This document shows, piece by piece, positions 11,030 to 21,818 of a stretch of 64,000 nt of DNA. The notes beneath the pieces are model-generated. The model made no database searches. It was not told the DNA's origin and was given only the letters and a program-made list of their open reading frames with translations. Made by a program: the position numbers and the translations under genes. The DNA comes from Lepidodermella squamata (lineage: Eukaryota; Gastrotricha): NCBI GenBank assembly GCA_047495785.1, contig JBLDXI010000019.1, forward strand, positions 2,852,001 through 2,916,000, read 5' to 3'. The first letter of the stretch is position 1. Each line of letters opens with the position of its first letter.

Positions 11030-13882
11030 CTACCTCATTCCTTGCGTTTTGGCCGGGAGCATTTTGCTTGCTGGCTGCACTTGTGGAACAGCTCTTATTG
11101 GCGGCAGCTTATGCTGGCCGACCGCAAACTTCGGCTGTTGAGCCATGAATCCTGGCTGTTTGGGCGCTTGCACAGGCATCTGCATTAACGGAGGGTGCAT
11201 CAAGGCTTTGCTTTTTGACGCCTGGGCAAAGGTTTGCTCATAGTAAGGATTACGCTTTTCCCAGTTACCGAGAGTCGCCCCAACAGGCGTCACGGGTCTA
11301 CGGCCCTCTGAGCTGGCGGAATTAGGCTTAGCTGCATGGATACTGGTCTTTTTCTTGCACAGGCAAAATAGTACTATACCCACAATGACAGTAGCAGCAA
11401 CGCCACCAACCGTTCCGCCAATTATGTAGCCGAGATTAGGATTACCAGCAGCGTCGGAGGTACCGTTGTTGCCAGATGATGCTGAGCCTTTGTAGACCGA
11501 AGAAGCAGCATCCTCGCTGCTGCATGGATTAACAGTTGGCAGGCACGTGGAAAAATCAAGAGGACTGCCTATTTCAGCCAACATCATTTGTGCCATATCA
11601 GCCTCAGTCATCGCTGCTTGGAAGTCTCTTTGACCGATCGAAGCTGGATCGGTTGCCGCTCGTTTCCGTCGTTTGGCATTCACTGAACCCCCTGCATCGC
11701 AGAACCGTTTCGTCGCAGTCGGACTAATTGTGTATGTGATCCTAAAACAGCAGCCCTTCTCAGTTTTTGACGTATTGGCGTAGTTGGAATCTATGATGTC
11801 ATCTGTGTTGCTGTAGTTGAGGTTCACCGATTGCTTCTTCGTGTATCCTGGACAGCAAATCGAGTAGTTGGCGGCACAAGCTGAATTCAGTTTCTTCGCG
11901 ACATTGCTCTTGATGATTCGGCGTATCTTCATATAGTCATCAATCTTAGGCACAGGTTTGTATAGCAGATCGACACCTTTTGACTGTTCATCACTTGAGG
12001 CTGAACAACGATTCGGGTTGTCGCATTGTTGGTACTCTTTTGACCCGTCGGCCTTCAGTCGCCATTGCACTCCGATGCTGCACGTCGAGGAGCAGGCGGA
12101 CCAAAATGAGTTCGATAGGCCAGAGGGAGGTGGAACCCAGCCAGTTAAGTATCGATCGCCCTCTCTAAGTCTATCGGCCATCACCGTTGCCAAATCGCCT
12201 ATGGAGAACAAGCTTGCGGCAGTGGAGGTTGTAGTTGCCAAGACTCTTTCCTTGGTTGTAATTGCTGTGAAACTGGCTTGAGTAATGCTCGAAGTTTGAT
12301 TCAGAGATTGCGTCGAACCCGTTCTTCCAGTGACAACTGATTCTGATGTAATCATAGCAGCTGTGGGTGAGCTGGTTGCTCGGTTAGTCGCTGCGCTGCT
12401 GGTGCTGGAAATCATTAAAACTGTTGTTGACATGGGATTCGTAGGTGTTGTAGTTTGAGAGGAGGAGAATGCTTTCATATTAGTCGACGTTGTAATTTGC
12501 CCTGTCGTAGTCGAACTAGTAATGACTGAAGACGAATCTGTCTTCGAAGTTGTTGAGGCAGAAGTTGCCTTTGTAGTTGTCGAAGCTGTCGATGACATGA
12601 AATTCGTTGTTGTGGAAATAGTCGAGCTCGTACGCGTTGAAGTCGAAGTCGTAGATGAGCTTGTCGTTGGATTGGTAACAGGAATCGTCGAGGTCGTTCG
12701 AGTAGAAAGTGTTGTTGTCGAACTACTGACTGCCGCAGTTTGATTAGCTCTCCAGAACAGCATGTTTCTTATTGCCACATTTCCTGGGAGGGATTGTGAG
12801 ATTTATTAGTGAGCTATGAGCTATGGTGTTGGTAAAGAGTATTACCGATTGGAAGGCCGCCATATAGACGAATCTTCGAGTTGACATTTTCCAAAGTAGC
12901 CCCCATGCCTGGAAGGTTAGTGCCACTGAAGCAAATCAGAGGCGAAGCCACGCAATATGAGCTAAGTGGCGCCATAGCAACCTGGGTTTAATCATATCGC
13001 TCGGGTTAGTTGCGTAATGGTTTTCAAATTCTAACTTACAGTCAACACGTCACTTAAAAGCTGAACGATCAGACGAAATCGTGAAACGCCCGACAGAGAA
13101 AAGATCGAGGCACATGTAGTTGAAGTTATGTTCTCTGCTCCGGGCAACCACCCTTCTGAACCTGTAGCGAGAAGCAGCCTACCTGCCGGCTTCAACTCTT
13201 GCCACAGCGATAAACCAGTCATGATATGATAGTACAGATACGAGCTGTTATACTCTGTAAATCGGGTAGATGAAGTGATTTGGGGATAACTGACGAAATT
13301 TTGCTCACCGTACGAAGCGCCTGTTGCCGAAAAGATGAAGCCAAACCACGAGTTGCTATTGGATAAATTGGCTGGGAACTCAACAGTGACGTCTGTCTCC
13401 AATCGCCAGCTGTTGGCATTAGCGGGCTGAAATGCCGGGAAATGGTTTGCATGCGTAGCTAGTAAGTAAAGGCGAACTTACAATTGATAACCATGCGCCA
13501 TTGCTGCGAATCTCGAATGCCGTACTTTCTTGCGCGGCGTCATAATTCAAAGCTACGCTTGCTGATGCGTTAGACGCCTTAACAGCGTCGAATGAAAAGG
13601 CGGGCGCATATGCAGCATTCCACCCAGGCAGAGGCAAAGAGGTTGTGTCTGGAGCTGGTGTCCAGTTTCTTGAACCTGCAAGCATAAATAATAACCCCTT
13701 ATTGCTTTCGATTTTAGCGATGTTACTTGGATTGCTGCAAGCTGAAGAAGTCGTCGACGAGGGGCGAGTTGTAGTTTGCGAATTACCTGGGAAAGAAGCA
13801 GCAAAACTCAACGTAGGAATACGAGATATCAGGACTTACCCAGTGCAAAAGTAGTGCCAAACACGAGAATATATTGAAACAT
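11030..13882 (-). CDS. R3: mucin-stalk single-pass membrane protein, tandem family member 3 (type II ectodomain)
   Basis: Seven exons (13840-13882, 13727-13786, 13482-13675, 13309-13426, 13040-13254, 12846-12981, 11030-12783) join in frame to 839 residues. Signal peptide is MFQYILVFGTTFAL. A 60-nt exon adds a short Thr/Ser linker before the module, as in the second module of R4. The ectodomain differs in sequence from R1/R2/R5 but has the same later exon lengths and phases and ends in the same FRLIVQL...LTV-VAMAPL pattern, so the two types are distant homologues. Stalk, TSP1-like motif, KRRKRAA site, transmembrane helix and NPYYEQTF follow. The C-terminus stops two residues short, at GMR. Two introns (51 and 54 nt) lack in-frame stops. 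Confidence 0.88.
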
Positions 13883-13942
13883 TTTCAAGAACTTTCAAAA
13901 CTTCGAATAGCGGTCAAAAATTGTTAGTGCGGCCTCTTGCAC

Positions 13943-13949
13943 GCTTTAT
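13943..13949 (-). promoter_or_regulatory. TATA box of R3
   Basis: On the minus strand the sequence reads CAGCCTATAAAGCG, with TATAAAG 61-67 bp upstream of the R3 start codon. This spacing leaves a 5' UTR of about 35 nt. The same CAGCCTATAAA context precedes the repeat-peptide gene near 59023. Confidence 0.55.
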
Positions 13950-14264
13950 AGGCTGCCAACCGAGGGTAAGCGGGGGATGGCATTTCATCTTTTTGGGACT
14001 TTAAATCACTTTATACTTTAGATCTCGACGCCAACGCAACCTCTTAGCTTCTGCGAAGGGATGCTTCGACGGACTTATAATGAACACTGAAAAGTGAAAA
14101 TAATTAAAAATGCGTGAACTCCGTAGCTAAATTTTCGAAGTCGGGTCAATTAATGTACGTCCAGTGCTACGTGGGAGTTAGATCGTGCAAGTTTCAAAAA
14201 CGCCATGCCAGATTTCGCTTGCATGCTTTTTAGCATTTATCTTCCACAAGTAGATGCAAGAGGG

Positions 14265-15050
14265 CTTGGGACTAATACTGTATGGACTCGACACTAGCCA
14301 CTTTTCTGCTGGACAGGAAAAAAATCAATAATTTTGATGCGAGAAAATCACATGAAAAAATGTGTTTTTTTACGCATTAAAGGCACCATTTTTACGCATC
14401 CGCCCGTTACAAAGCCAAAAACAGGACAAGTTTCACGAGAGTACCGTATGGGCAAGTCATGCCGATAGATACAGACTTAATTTTTATGAATATAGATAGC
14501 TCAAGTCACGATCTTTGCAACAGTGCCAAATTCAAAATTTTATGACTTTGCTGTGATTTTACTTTGAATTTTACACAGAAATTGCCATTTTTGAGGAAAT
14601 AAAAAATGGCAAAAAATTATTCAATGAGTCATGAATATTCTCTCGTATTTTTTTCTGAATAAATCAGCGTAAATAATTCGGTTCTATTTTTAGAAATTTT
14701 TGCTCATTCTGTCAGAAACATCAATTTAGCTAAGTAAATTCAGCACCCAGTATGTCATGGTTTATACCGTTACAAAGGTCCTCTCATGTAGAATTCGGCT
14801 ATGTAAAATTAAATGCGATCCGAAATAAAGGTAAGGTGTGATACGGTACCAACGGGACGAGACTTCGATTCTTCCCAATGTAATGGGCGCATGCGTAAAA
14901 AAGGTACTCATAAAACGTCATTTTGCGATTTTTTTCTCGCGATTTTTGAACGACTTTACGATCACGATTCTTCGGACGGTTTTTTGCGTCCAGCAGGATT
15001 TTAATGGAGAGATGCTAGCAGTGTCGAGTCCATACAGTATTAGTCCCAAG
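14265..15050. mobile_element. non-autonomous hAT-like transposon with 8-bp target duplication
   Basis: The ends are long inverted repeats: 14265-14298 (starting CTTGGGACTAATACTG) pairs with 15014-15050. Both ends are flanked by the identical octamer CAAGAGGG (14257-14264 and 15051-15058). An 8-bp duplication is the signature of the hAT superfamily. The 786-bp interior has no transposase frame, so it is a deletion derivative or MITE. TIR identity and an intact duplication suggest fairly recent insertion. Confidence 0.75.
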
Positions 15051-15321
15051 CAAGAGGGAGGATTGTCCTGTTCTCGAACACCAGCGGACCTAAACATGTT
15101 GATAAAAAAATAAAAGCTTATTTGCTTATCACGGAATTATATTTATTGGATTTCGGTAACAGCTTCATCCAGCCCTTGGTTTTCAATATAAGCTGTAGTT
15201 TTTGAATAATGTAGAAGGATTGAATAATGTAGAACGCCTTTGCACTTTGCAGGGTGTAATTGTTAATCCATCGCTGAATTGAATTACGATTCCACTCAGA
15301 GTAAACTCAGTAAGGAATTAT

Positions 15322-15690
15322 GAGGGGAGCGAGTAGTCGAGTGGTCACAGCGTCTCACTGGCTGCGAAGAGGCACGGGTTTAATCCCGGAACCGCACAAC
15401 GTCAATCATGCGTCTCCGCACAACGTCTGCTTTCTTCTGCGGTTCTGGGACCGTAAATCAAGCTGCGATGAAGAGTCATGCGGCCAACTGGAGCCAAGGA
15501 TTCAATCCTCGAGTGTGAAAGCTGCTGGTAATTACCGCCAAGCAGCTCCTGCGAGACCGCAGCTCCCTTCCTCCCGGTGTAGGGCGCCATTCATCGGCAA
15601 TCAAGAGATGGCTACTCGGTGCGAAAGCCTGGGGACCATGGATCGATCAGCAATAATCGGCTCATGTATAGATGACTCTTAGGCCTCATA
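15322..15690 (+). mobile_element. tRNA-derived SINE-like sequence
   Basis: The head resembles a tRNA: TAGTCGAGTGGTCA fits a pol III A box and GGGTTTAATCCCGG a B box about 35 bp downstream. The acceptor stems do not pair, so it is not a functional tRNA. A second B-box-like GGATTCAATCCTC lies near 15499. The segment is GC-rich compared with its flanks. The 3' limit is uncertain because no tail or target duplication is clear. Confidence 0.45.
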
Positions 15691-15900
15691 TATGTTATGA
15701 CACTTGATCCAAGTGCTAAATGTCGAAATGCGAATTGCGCAATAAAGTATGAGTATGCGTATTATGATCGAGGAGAAAAGGATATATTGGGAATAGCAAA
15801 ATTAATAAGGAGCAAGACAGAACAATAGATTTCGAGTCATTAGAATATCATTATCATGTTCATGTTCAATAATTTACGGTGCAAATGTTTTCAATCGCAA

Positions 15901-18900
15901 TTATTTGAACTTCATGCGCTGGGCTTGGAACATGTGGCTGTTAGGCAGCATTTGTGGAGGGGGCTTCGGCGCCATTGCTCCAAGAGGCGGGAGTTTTTGC
16001 TGTCCAGGATATTTCGTCAATGAAGGCCCGACATCATGCGGTCTGGGTTCAAGCTGAGTTCGAATAAATCCCTTTGAAGCGGCGTTTTGCATGAGGGCGT
16101 TGCTTTTGGGCCCTTGAGTAAGAATTTTATCATAGTAAGGATTACTCTTGTCCCATTTGCTAAGCGTAGTCCCAACGGGCGTTGAGGGCCTTCTATCATC
16201 AGAGACCACCGAATTACGCTTAACAACACTCGAGCTTCCCTTTTTCTTACAAAGGAGATAATAGAAGGCAATTACCACAATGACAACGAAAACAACTCCG
16301 CCAACAACGCCCCCAATTATAACGCCAAGGCTAGGGTTGGAGGCAGCTTCTGACGTAGTGTTTCCAGGTGTGGTTGCTTGATTGACAGAAGAAGCAGAGT
16401 CTTCACTACTGCATGGATTGACAGTTGGCAGGCACGTAGAAAACTCCAGAGGGCTGCCAATTTCAGCCAACATCATCGAAGCCATATCAGGCTCGGTAAT
16501 AGCGGCTTGGAAATCACTTTGACCGATCGAAGCCGGCTCGGCTGCCGCTCTTTTCCTACGTTTTCCATTCAGTGAGCCAGCTGCATCGCAGAACTTCTTC
16601 GTCGCCGTCGGACTAATTGTGTATGTGATCCTAAAACAGCAGCCCTTCTCAGTTTTCGAGGTATTGGCGTAGTTGGAATCTATGATGTCATCTGTGTTGC
16701 TGTAGTTGAGGTTCACAGTTTGCTTTTTGGTGTATCCAGGACAACATTTCGTGTAGTTGGCTGCACATGCTGAGTTAAGTTTCTTGGCGACATTGCTTTT
16801 AATGATTCGTCTTATTTTTAGGTATTCGTCAATCTTAGGCACAGGTTTGTAGAGCAGATCGACACCCTTCGACTGTTCATCACTGGAGGCTGAACAACGA
16901 GTCGGGTTGTCGCATTGTTGATACTCTTTCGAACCGTCAGCTTTCAGGCGCCATTGCACTCCGATGCTGCAAGTCGAGGAGCAGGCGGACCATAAAGAGC
17001 TTGAGAGACCGCTCGAGGGTGGCATCCACGCGTTCAGGTATCGATCACCCTCTTTGAGCTTGTCAGCCGTCACCGATGTCAAATTGCTAACGGAAACAAG
17101 AATAACAGTCATTGCCGTAGTGGCTGATTTTGGTTTAACTGTCGAGCTCGCCCCAGCATTGGCTGCTACACTACTAATAGTCTGCAAGCTTGTGCTTGTG
17201 GAAGTGTCAATAAGGGTTGAGGTCGATGCTGTTAGCGCATTGTTAGCTGATGTCGAACTTGGCATAGCTATTATCGCCGAAGTTCCCGATGTGGAATCTG
17301 AAGCCGACGATGAAGTTGACTGCGTTGCACTTCCGGTTTTTCCTGCAGTCGAGACTGCTGTGTTAGTTGAGCGCGTGGCAGTAGAAGATGCCCAAGTCGG
17401 CGTTTGGCTTGAACTTATAGATGTTGTCGAACGTGTTGACGTTGGCAGTGTTGCAGTTTGGTTTGTGGTCGCAGATGCCATGGATTTTTGGGTAAAAGGT
17501 GAACTGCTTGTAGAAAGTGTTCCATTCAAGTGCCAGAAGAACATGTTTCTCATGGTGGCATTTCCTGTATTTTGCCTTCAATCAAATCTATATCAAACTC
17601 AAACCTTGATAAAAAAACCTGCAGTTCCAAAGCTCGCATACAGACGGATCTTGGTACTCACATTCTCAGTAATAGCTCCCGCGTTAGGTAAGCTGACCCC
17701 ACTGAAACAAATCAAAGACGCCGCCATGCAATCCGAGTTCATAGGAGCCATAGCGACCTGAGTTTGGCAAAAATATTTCAAGGCATTATTTATTAGCAAC
17801 AAGGTACCGTCAACATGTCGCTCCAAAGCTGAACAATCAAACGGAATCTCGAAACACCGGTCGAAGTGAATAATGGGCTACAGGTAGTTGAAGTGAGATT
17901 GGGTCCATCAGGCAGCATCCCCGAGGAACCTGTAGACAGATAAAGCTTGCCAGATGGCTTCACTTCTTGCCAAATGGAAAGCCCGGTCAACGTATTGTAC
18001 GCCATGGACCCATCATTATTGTGCGCTAGAAGGTAAAGGTAAAGGTAATAAGGTAAAATATCCACTGATTGAGGTTCAAAACTGACGAAAAACTAACAAT
18101 AAATCACGCTGGTTGACGAAATGACAAATGCGAACCACGTATTGTATGATATATTAGTTAGGTATCTCGTCGTTACATCAGTTTCCATTCGCCAGTTACT
18201 TTCGTAGGCAGGCTGAAACGCATTTTTATAATTAGACGTTTCATTCGGCAAAATCATCGCACTCACAATCGATAGCCAACCTCCAGAGTTATTTACGCTC
18301 TCTGTCAGCTCAAATCCCAAAGAAGTTTGTTTTGCAAACAGATTAAGCATTGGACTTGCAGATGCATCCGAAGCTAGGGTGGTATCGAATGAGAAATTCT
18401 GAGCATAAGTGGCAGTTGAGCCGTCCAAACTCAGCGAGTCAATGTCAGGCGTTGGTGTCCAGCTTCTAAGAGCTGAAATAGAGATATGTTTACACGTTAT
18501 TCAGTCTAGAACAATTTACCGCTCTTTGAACTACCGCATATTGGTGTCGTAGTTTGAGGGGGAGTTGCAGTAATTCCGCCCGGTGATAGCTGCCAAAAAC
18601 GTTGGCCAATGACGGCCAATGTTGCTAGAAATGAATTAAATCTCAGTTGGAAATTAACGAAGTCCAATCTCTAATACAGTAGTTTCCGAAGAAAGAAACC
18701 CAGCGCGGTTTCGCACTTCCTGTTCCAATCGCAGTGCCTGCTATTGAAGGAACGGGGACATCAGAGAAGCATACTGCAACTGGGGTCGTCCCATTGGCTG
18801 GCAGGGGCGCTAAAGCAACCTAGGAAGGATAAAAGTCTAATAAGAATCGGAACTACATTTGAATCTTTACGAAAGAAATGCTCAAAGATTACTCAGCGAA

Positions 18901-19964
18901 ATTGTGATAATGTTATACTGTGAAGAATGTCCGCTTTTTTGACGGTATTCGCTGTTTAGTACCCTGGAAGATTGCTATTGCAAAGTACAGAAAGCGGGGA
19001 GGAAAGGGGGTGGGGATACAGCGGGTACCCCCAGCACGAGTGCTGCAAGCAAGAAATCCGCAGGGGAGGGGCCCTTTGGTGCGAAAGTAACCAAAAGTCT
19101 CATTTAGCTCGATAATTCCCATGCTGTTCTATGCTAAATCCCAACCTGCACTGCCTGTATAGTCGCTTTATCATGCCGTATTCACCGTGTAGGCTGTCTT
19201 ACCGTCAGAAGATTGTCGCTCATTTGGGAGATCAGCCTATACATCGCAACACCAGATGGCGCCGCGAAAACGTTTGATAAGCCGCAGCCAGGCTTCGACG
19301 TCGCAATAACGGGATCCAACGGCAGGGTTCCAACAGCGTTACTCGTGGCTGACGCGTATACTCGTCCCCCGTAGCCCATCTCTATGACAATAGACAACCC
19401 ATTGAATCCAGTAGGAGCCAATATTGAATAAGCTGCAATTACAAATTGATGAAACAGTTCAAAGATTTATTTAAATAAATTAACACGTGTATCCATAAGA
19501 TGTTGACGATAATGAAAACGCGGCTTTTCCGAACGTTCCAGAGCCATCAATATACGTAGAACTCAGATCCATCTCGATCCTGATGTTAGTTGCAGTAGAG
19601 GGCAAGGCCTACAACATATAATTAGGCCATTAAATTGTTTTAATTCATCATGAGAAACTTGCTGTTCCCATATTAACTCGCCCAGTTCCAAATGTAGCGT
19701 TGGTTAATTCAATGCCCTGAGCGCTTTGTCCCGCAATCGTAACTGTGCTAAACACAGTCAGTGGCGTCGTTGCCCCATCGAAAGACAAGGCCTGCTGGAA
19801 CGCAGGTGTTCCTGCCCAAGAATATGGCAGGGCCAGAGATGCCGTATCTGGAGACTGAGCTGCCCCTGATGAAAATTCTCATCTCATAGTAAGTATTCCA
19901 TGGAATGAAACGAGAACATACCCAGCGCACATGTTACTACCGATATGAATAGAGTTTTCAGCAT
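15901..19964 (-). CDS. R4: mucin-stalk single-pass membrane protein with two ectodomain modules
   Basis: Eleven exons (19922-19964, 19663-19865, 19485-19608, 19203-19432, 18678-18819, 18520-18624, 18267-18472, 18098-18212, 17808-18025, 17619-17757, 15901-17564) join in frame to 1062 residues. Signal peptide is MLKTLFISVVTCAL. The first five exons encode a type I module like R5; a 105-nt Thr/Pro linker exon follows; the next four encode a type II module like R3; the last exon carries stalk, Cys-rich part, KRRKRAA site, transmembrane helix and NPYYDKIL tail. The second intron begins with GC (ACA-GCAAGT), supported by phase and by R5. Module 2 has no signal peptide of its own, so one two-module gene is preferred over two genes. 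Confidence 0.83.
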
Positions 19965-21818
19965 TTCGAAAGGCTTTTCAAAAACAAAATTTGGAAATGC
20001 AACAGTCTGTGGAGAGTTGGCGCAGCCTGTCATCGAAAACCATTTTCAAAACCGATGAATAAATAATGTTCCGCTTGTTGATAAATCTTTTGTAAAATAA
20101 GTAGGCGCGTCGCTTTTTCCGGTTTAGTGCTGCGGGGTTTGCAACCCTGATGAAGTTTTTTTGTATCATTTCAGAATAAAGATTGCCTCGCGTGTGTCGA
20201 GTGTGCATCCTACGATTTCGCCTGTGATTCAAACTAGAAACCTCACAAACAGTGGGAAAAACCTCATCAATTTTGAATTCTCACTGTGACCCTGGCCGTG
20301 TTGCTTGGAAATGTCGCAGCACTTACGCTGCTCCATGTTCTCCTGTTTGGGCAAAAGCAGTTGAAAGATATGTCTGAAATAGCTGATCAGGCAATAATAG
20401 CTGATAGATTTCGCCTACGAAAACGTTGATCGTAAACCGTGAACTATGCGTTTCAGGAGCGTGAGCTTACTCTCCCGAACTGACTTCGGGGATCTGGCTT
20501 GGGCAGCTCTCTGCTGGTAGAACGAATCAGAGAGAGATCAGATAGGACACTTCACTATAGTTTCCATTTCAACATCGTTTTGAGACCTCAATGATCCCAG
20601 GTGCCAGCATTGCAGAGCTAGATGTTTTCTTAACTTATCTTGAATTGTTGGGTCGGTTTCTGAGTTACCGCTCAGAAAAATAGCTCGGTTTTACGGAGGA
20701 AGATGGCAAAAGAATTGAGCATTTCGCTCTCTTGACTCGTACGAAAAGCGAAACGTTACACGGTTTGTGACCTTTAACCTTGAAATTTGAAACTGTCTTA
20801 TCAAAAACCATGGCCAATTTTATTCCCAAGGCAGTTCTATTCCATATCTTCCGATGCTTGGTGATTGTTGAGTTGCTTGTTGTGGTTGGACGAAACTGGT
20901 TTTTTTATGTTTTAGAATTAAATGTTAGTCCCAAAAATAAAAAAATGCCGAACCTTCGCTCGATGATAAATGATTGACTGGTAAATAACAAGTTGATGCA
21001 ATTAAATATGCTGAAGGTCGGATACCAAGGCAGAGGGATAATAGAAAGCCTTTGGTGGTTTTACCGTTTACGATGACACTAACTGCGAAACGGTCGACGT
21101 TTCGATTTCAATAAGGTGACACCGTTGAATCCAAATAATCAATCCGTTTTGCCGTCGGATGAGCAGCATTATTGACTTGGCTACGCACGAGTAACGTGTG
21201 AGAACCGGTCACACAATCGTCAGAGTTATGCGCAAAGGCTCGGATAAATAGGCAAACATCGACAGTCAAACAATGTTTGCCAAACAACGGCTTCAAACAT
21301 CGCATTTACACGTTCAGTTTGTAGAAAACGATATCAAACAAAATCACTGGGGGATGCGATTTTGTTTGACACCCAGTGATTTTGTTAGACAAACATGCAA
21401 ACATTTGGCGTTGTGGCTGCTGCGGAGATGCCAGCCGGAACGGCATCTGCGGAAGTTTTGCATGCGCTTCTTCAAAAATGGATAGAATCTGACCACATAG
21501 AGCAAAAAATTGCTGGAGTCGCACGGCAAGGAAAAAAATCGAATCAGAGAGGTTGAAAATTTAAAAGCATTCTATCACCCGGTTATGGTGTTTTCGCCTA
21601 TTATGCAAATTATGCATAAAATATCTTGATAATTTTGCATAAATTAAGCTATTTTCTTTTGATGATTTGCATACATTTTGCAAAATTTCTTGCAAATTTT
21701 GTTTGAGAGTGTTTGAGAGTGCACTCTGTCCTACAATTACAAATTCAAGACAATTAAAATGGTTTACAATCACAATGCAAATGTATATGCAAATGTAAAT
21801 GCAAATGTAAATGTAAGT
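19965..21818. other. intergenic upstream of R4, short hairpins only
   Basis: No gene is supported. At 21336-21386 a 15-bp perfect stem (AACAAAATCACTGGG and its complement) encloses a 20-nt loop. At 21774-21816 a dodecamer like ATGCAAATGTAA is repeated about four times. The ATAAATAATG context at about 20056-20070 also occurs upstream of R5 (near 30230) and could be shared promoter sequence. Confidence 0.4.
21774..21816. repeat. ATGCAAATGTAA tandem repeat
   Basis: About four imperfect 12-bp units (ATGCAAATGTAA, with one TATATG variant) stand directly against the left end of the inverted-repeat element that starts at 21819. Confidence 0.6.

Noticed and set aside
15322-15400. tRNA gene (serine-like)
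   Set aside because: A- and B-box-like elements are present but the acceptor and anticodon arms do not fold, so it is listed as SINE-like.
18600-19964. Separate gene made of the first R4 module
   Set aside because: No stop, stalk or transmembrane part follows the module before the next in-phase exon, and the second module lacks a start and signal peptide.
20284-20430. Hydrophobic plus-strand stretch that could be a small membrane peptide
   Set aside because: No in-frame ATG, an upstream stop and no credible splice acceptor.
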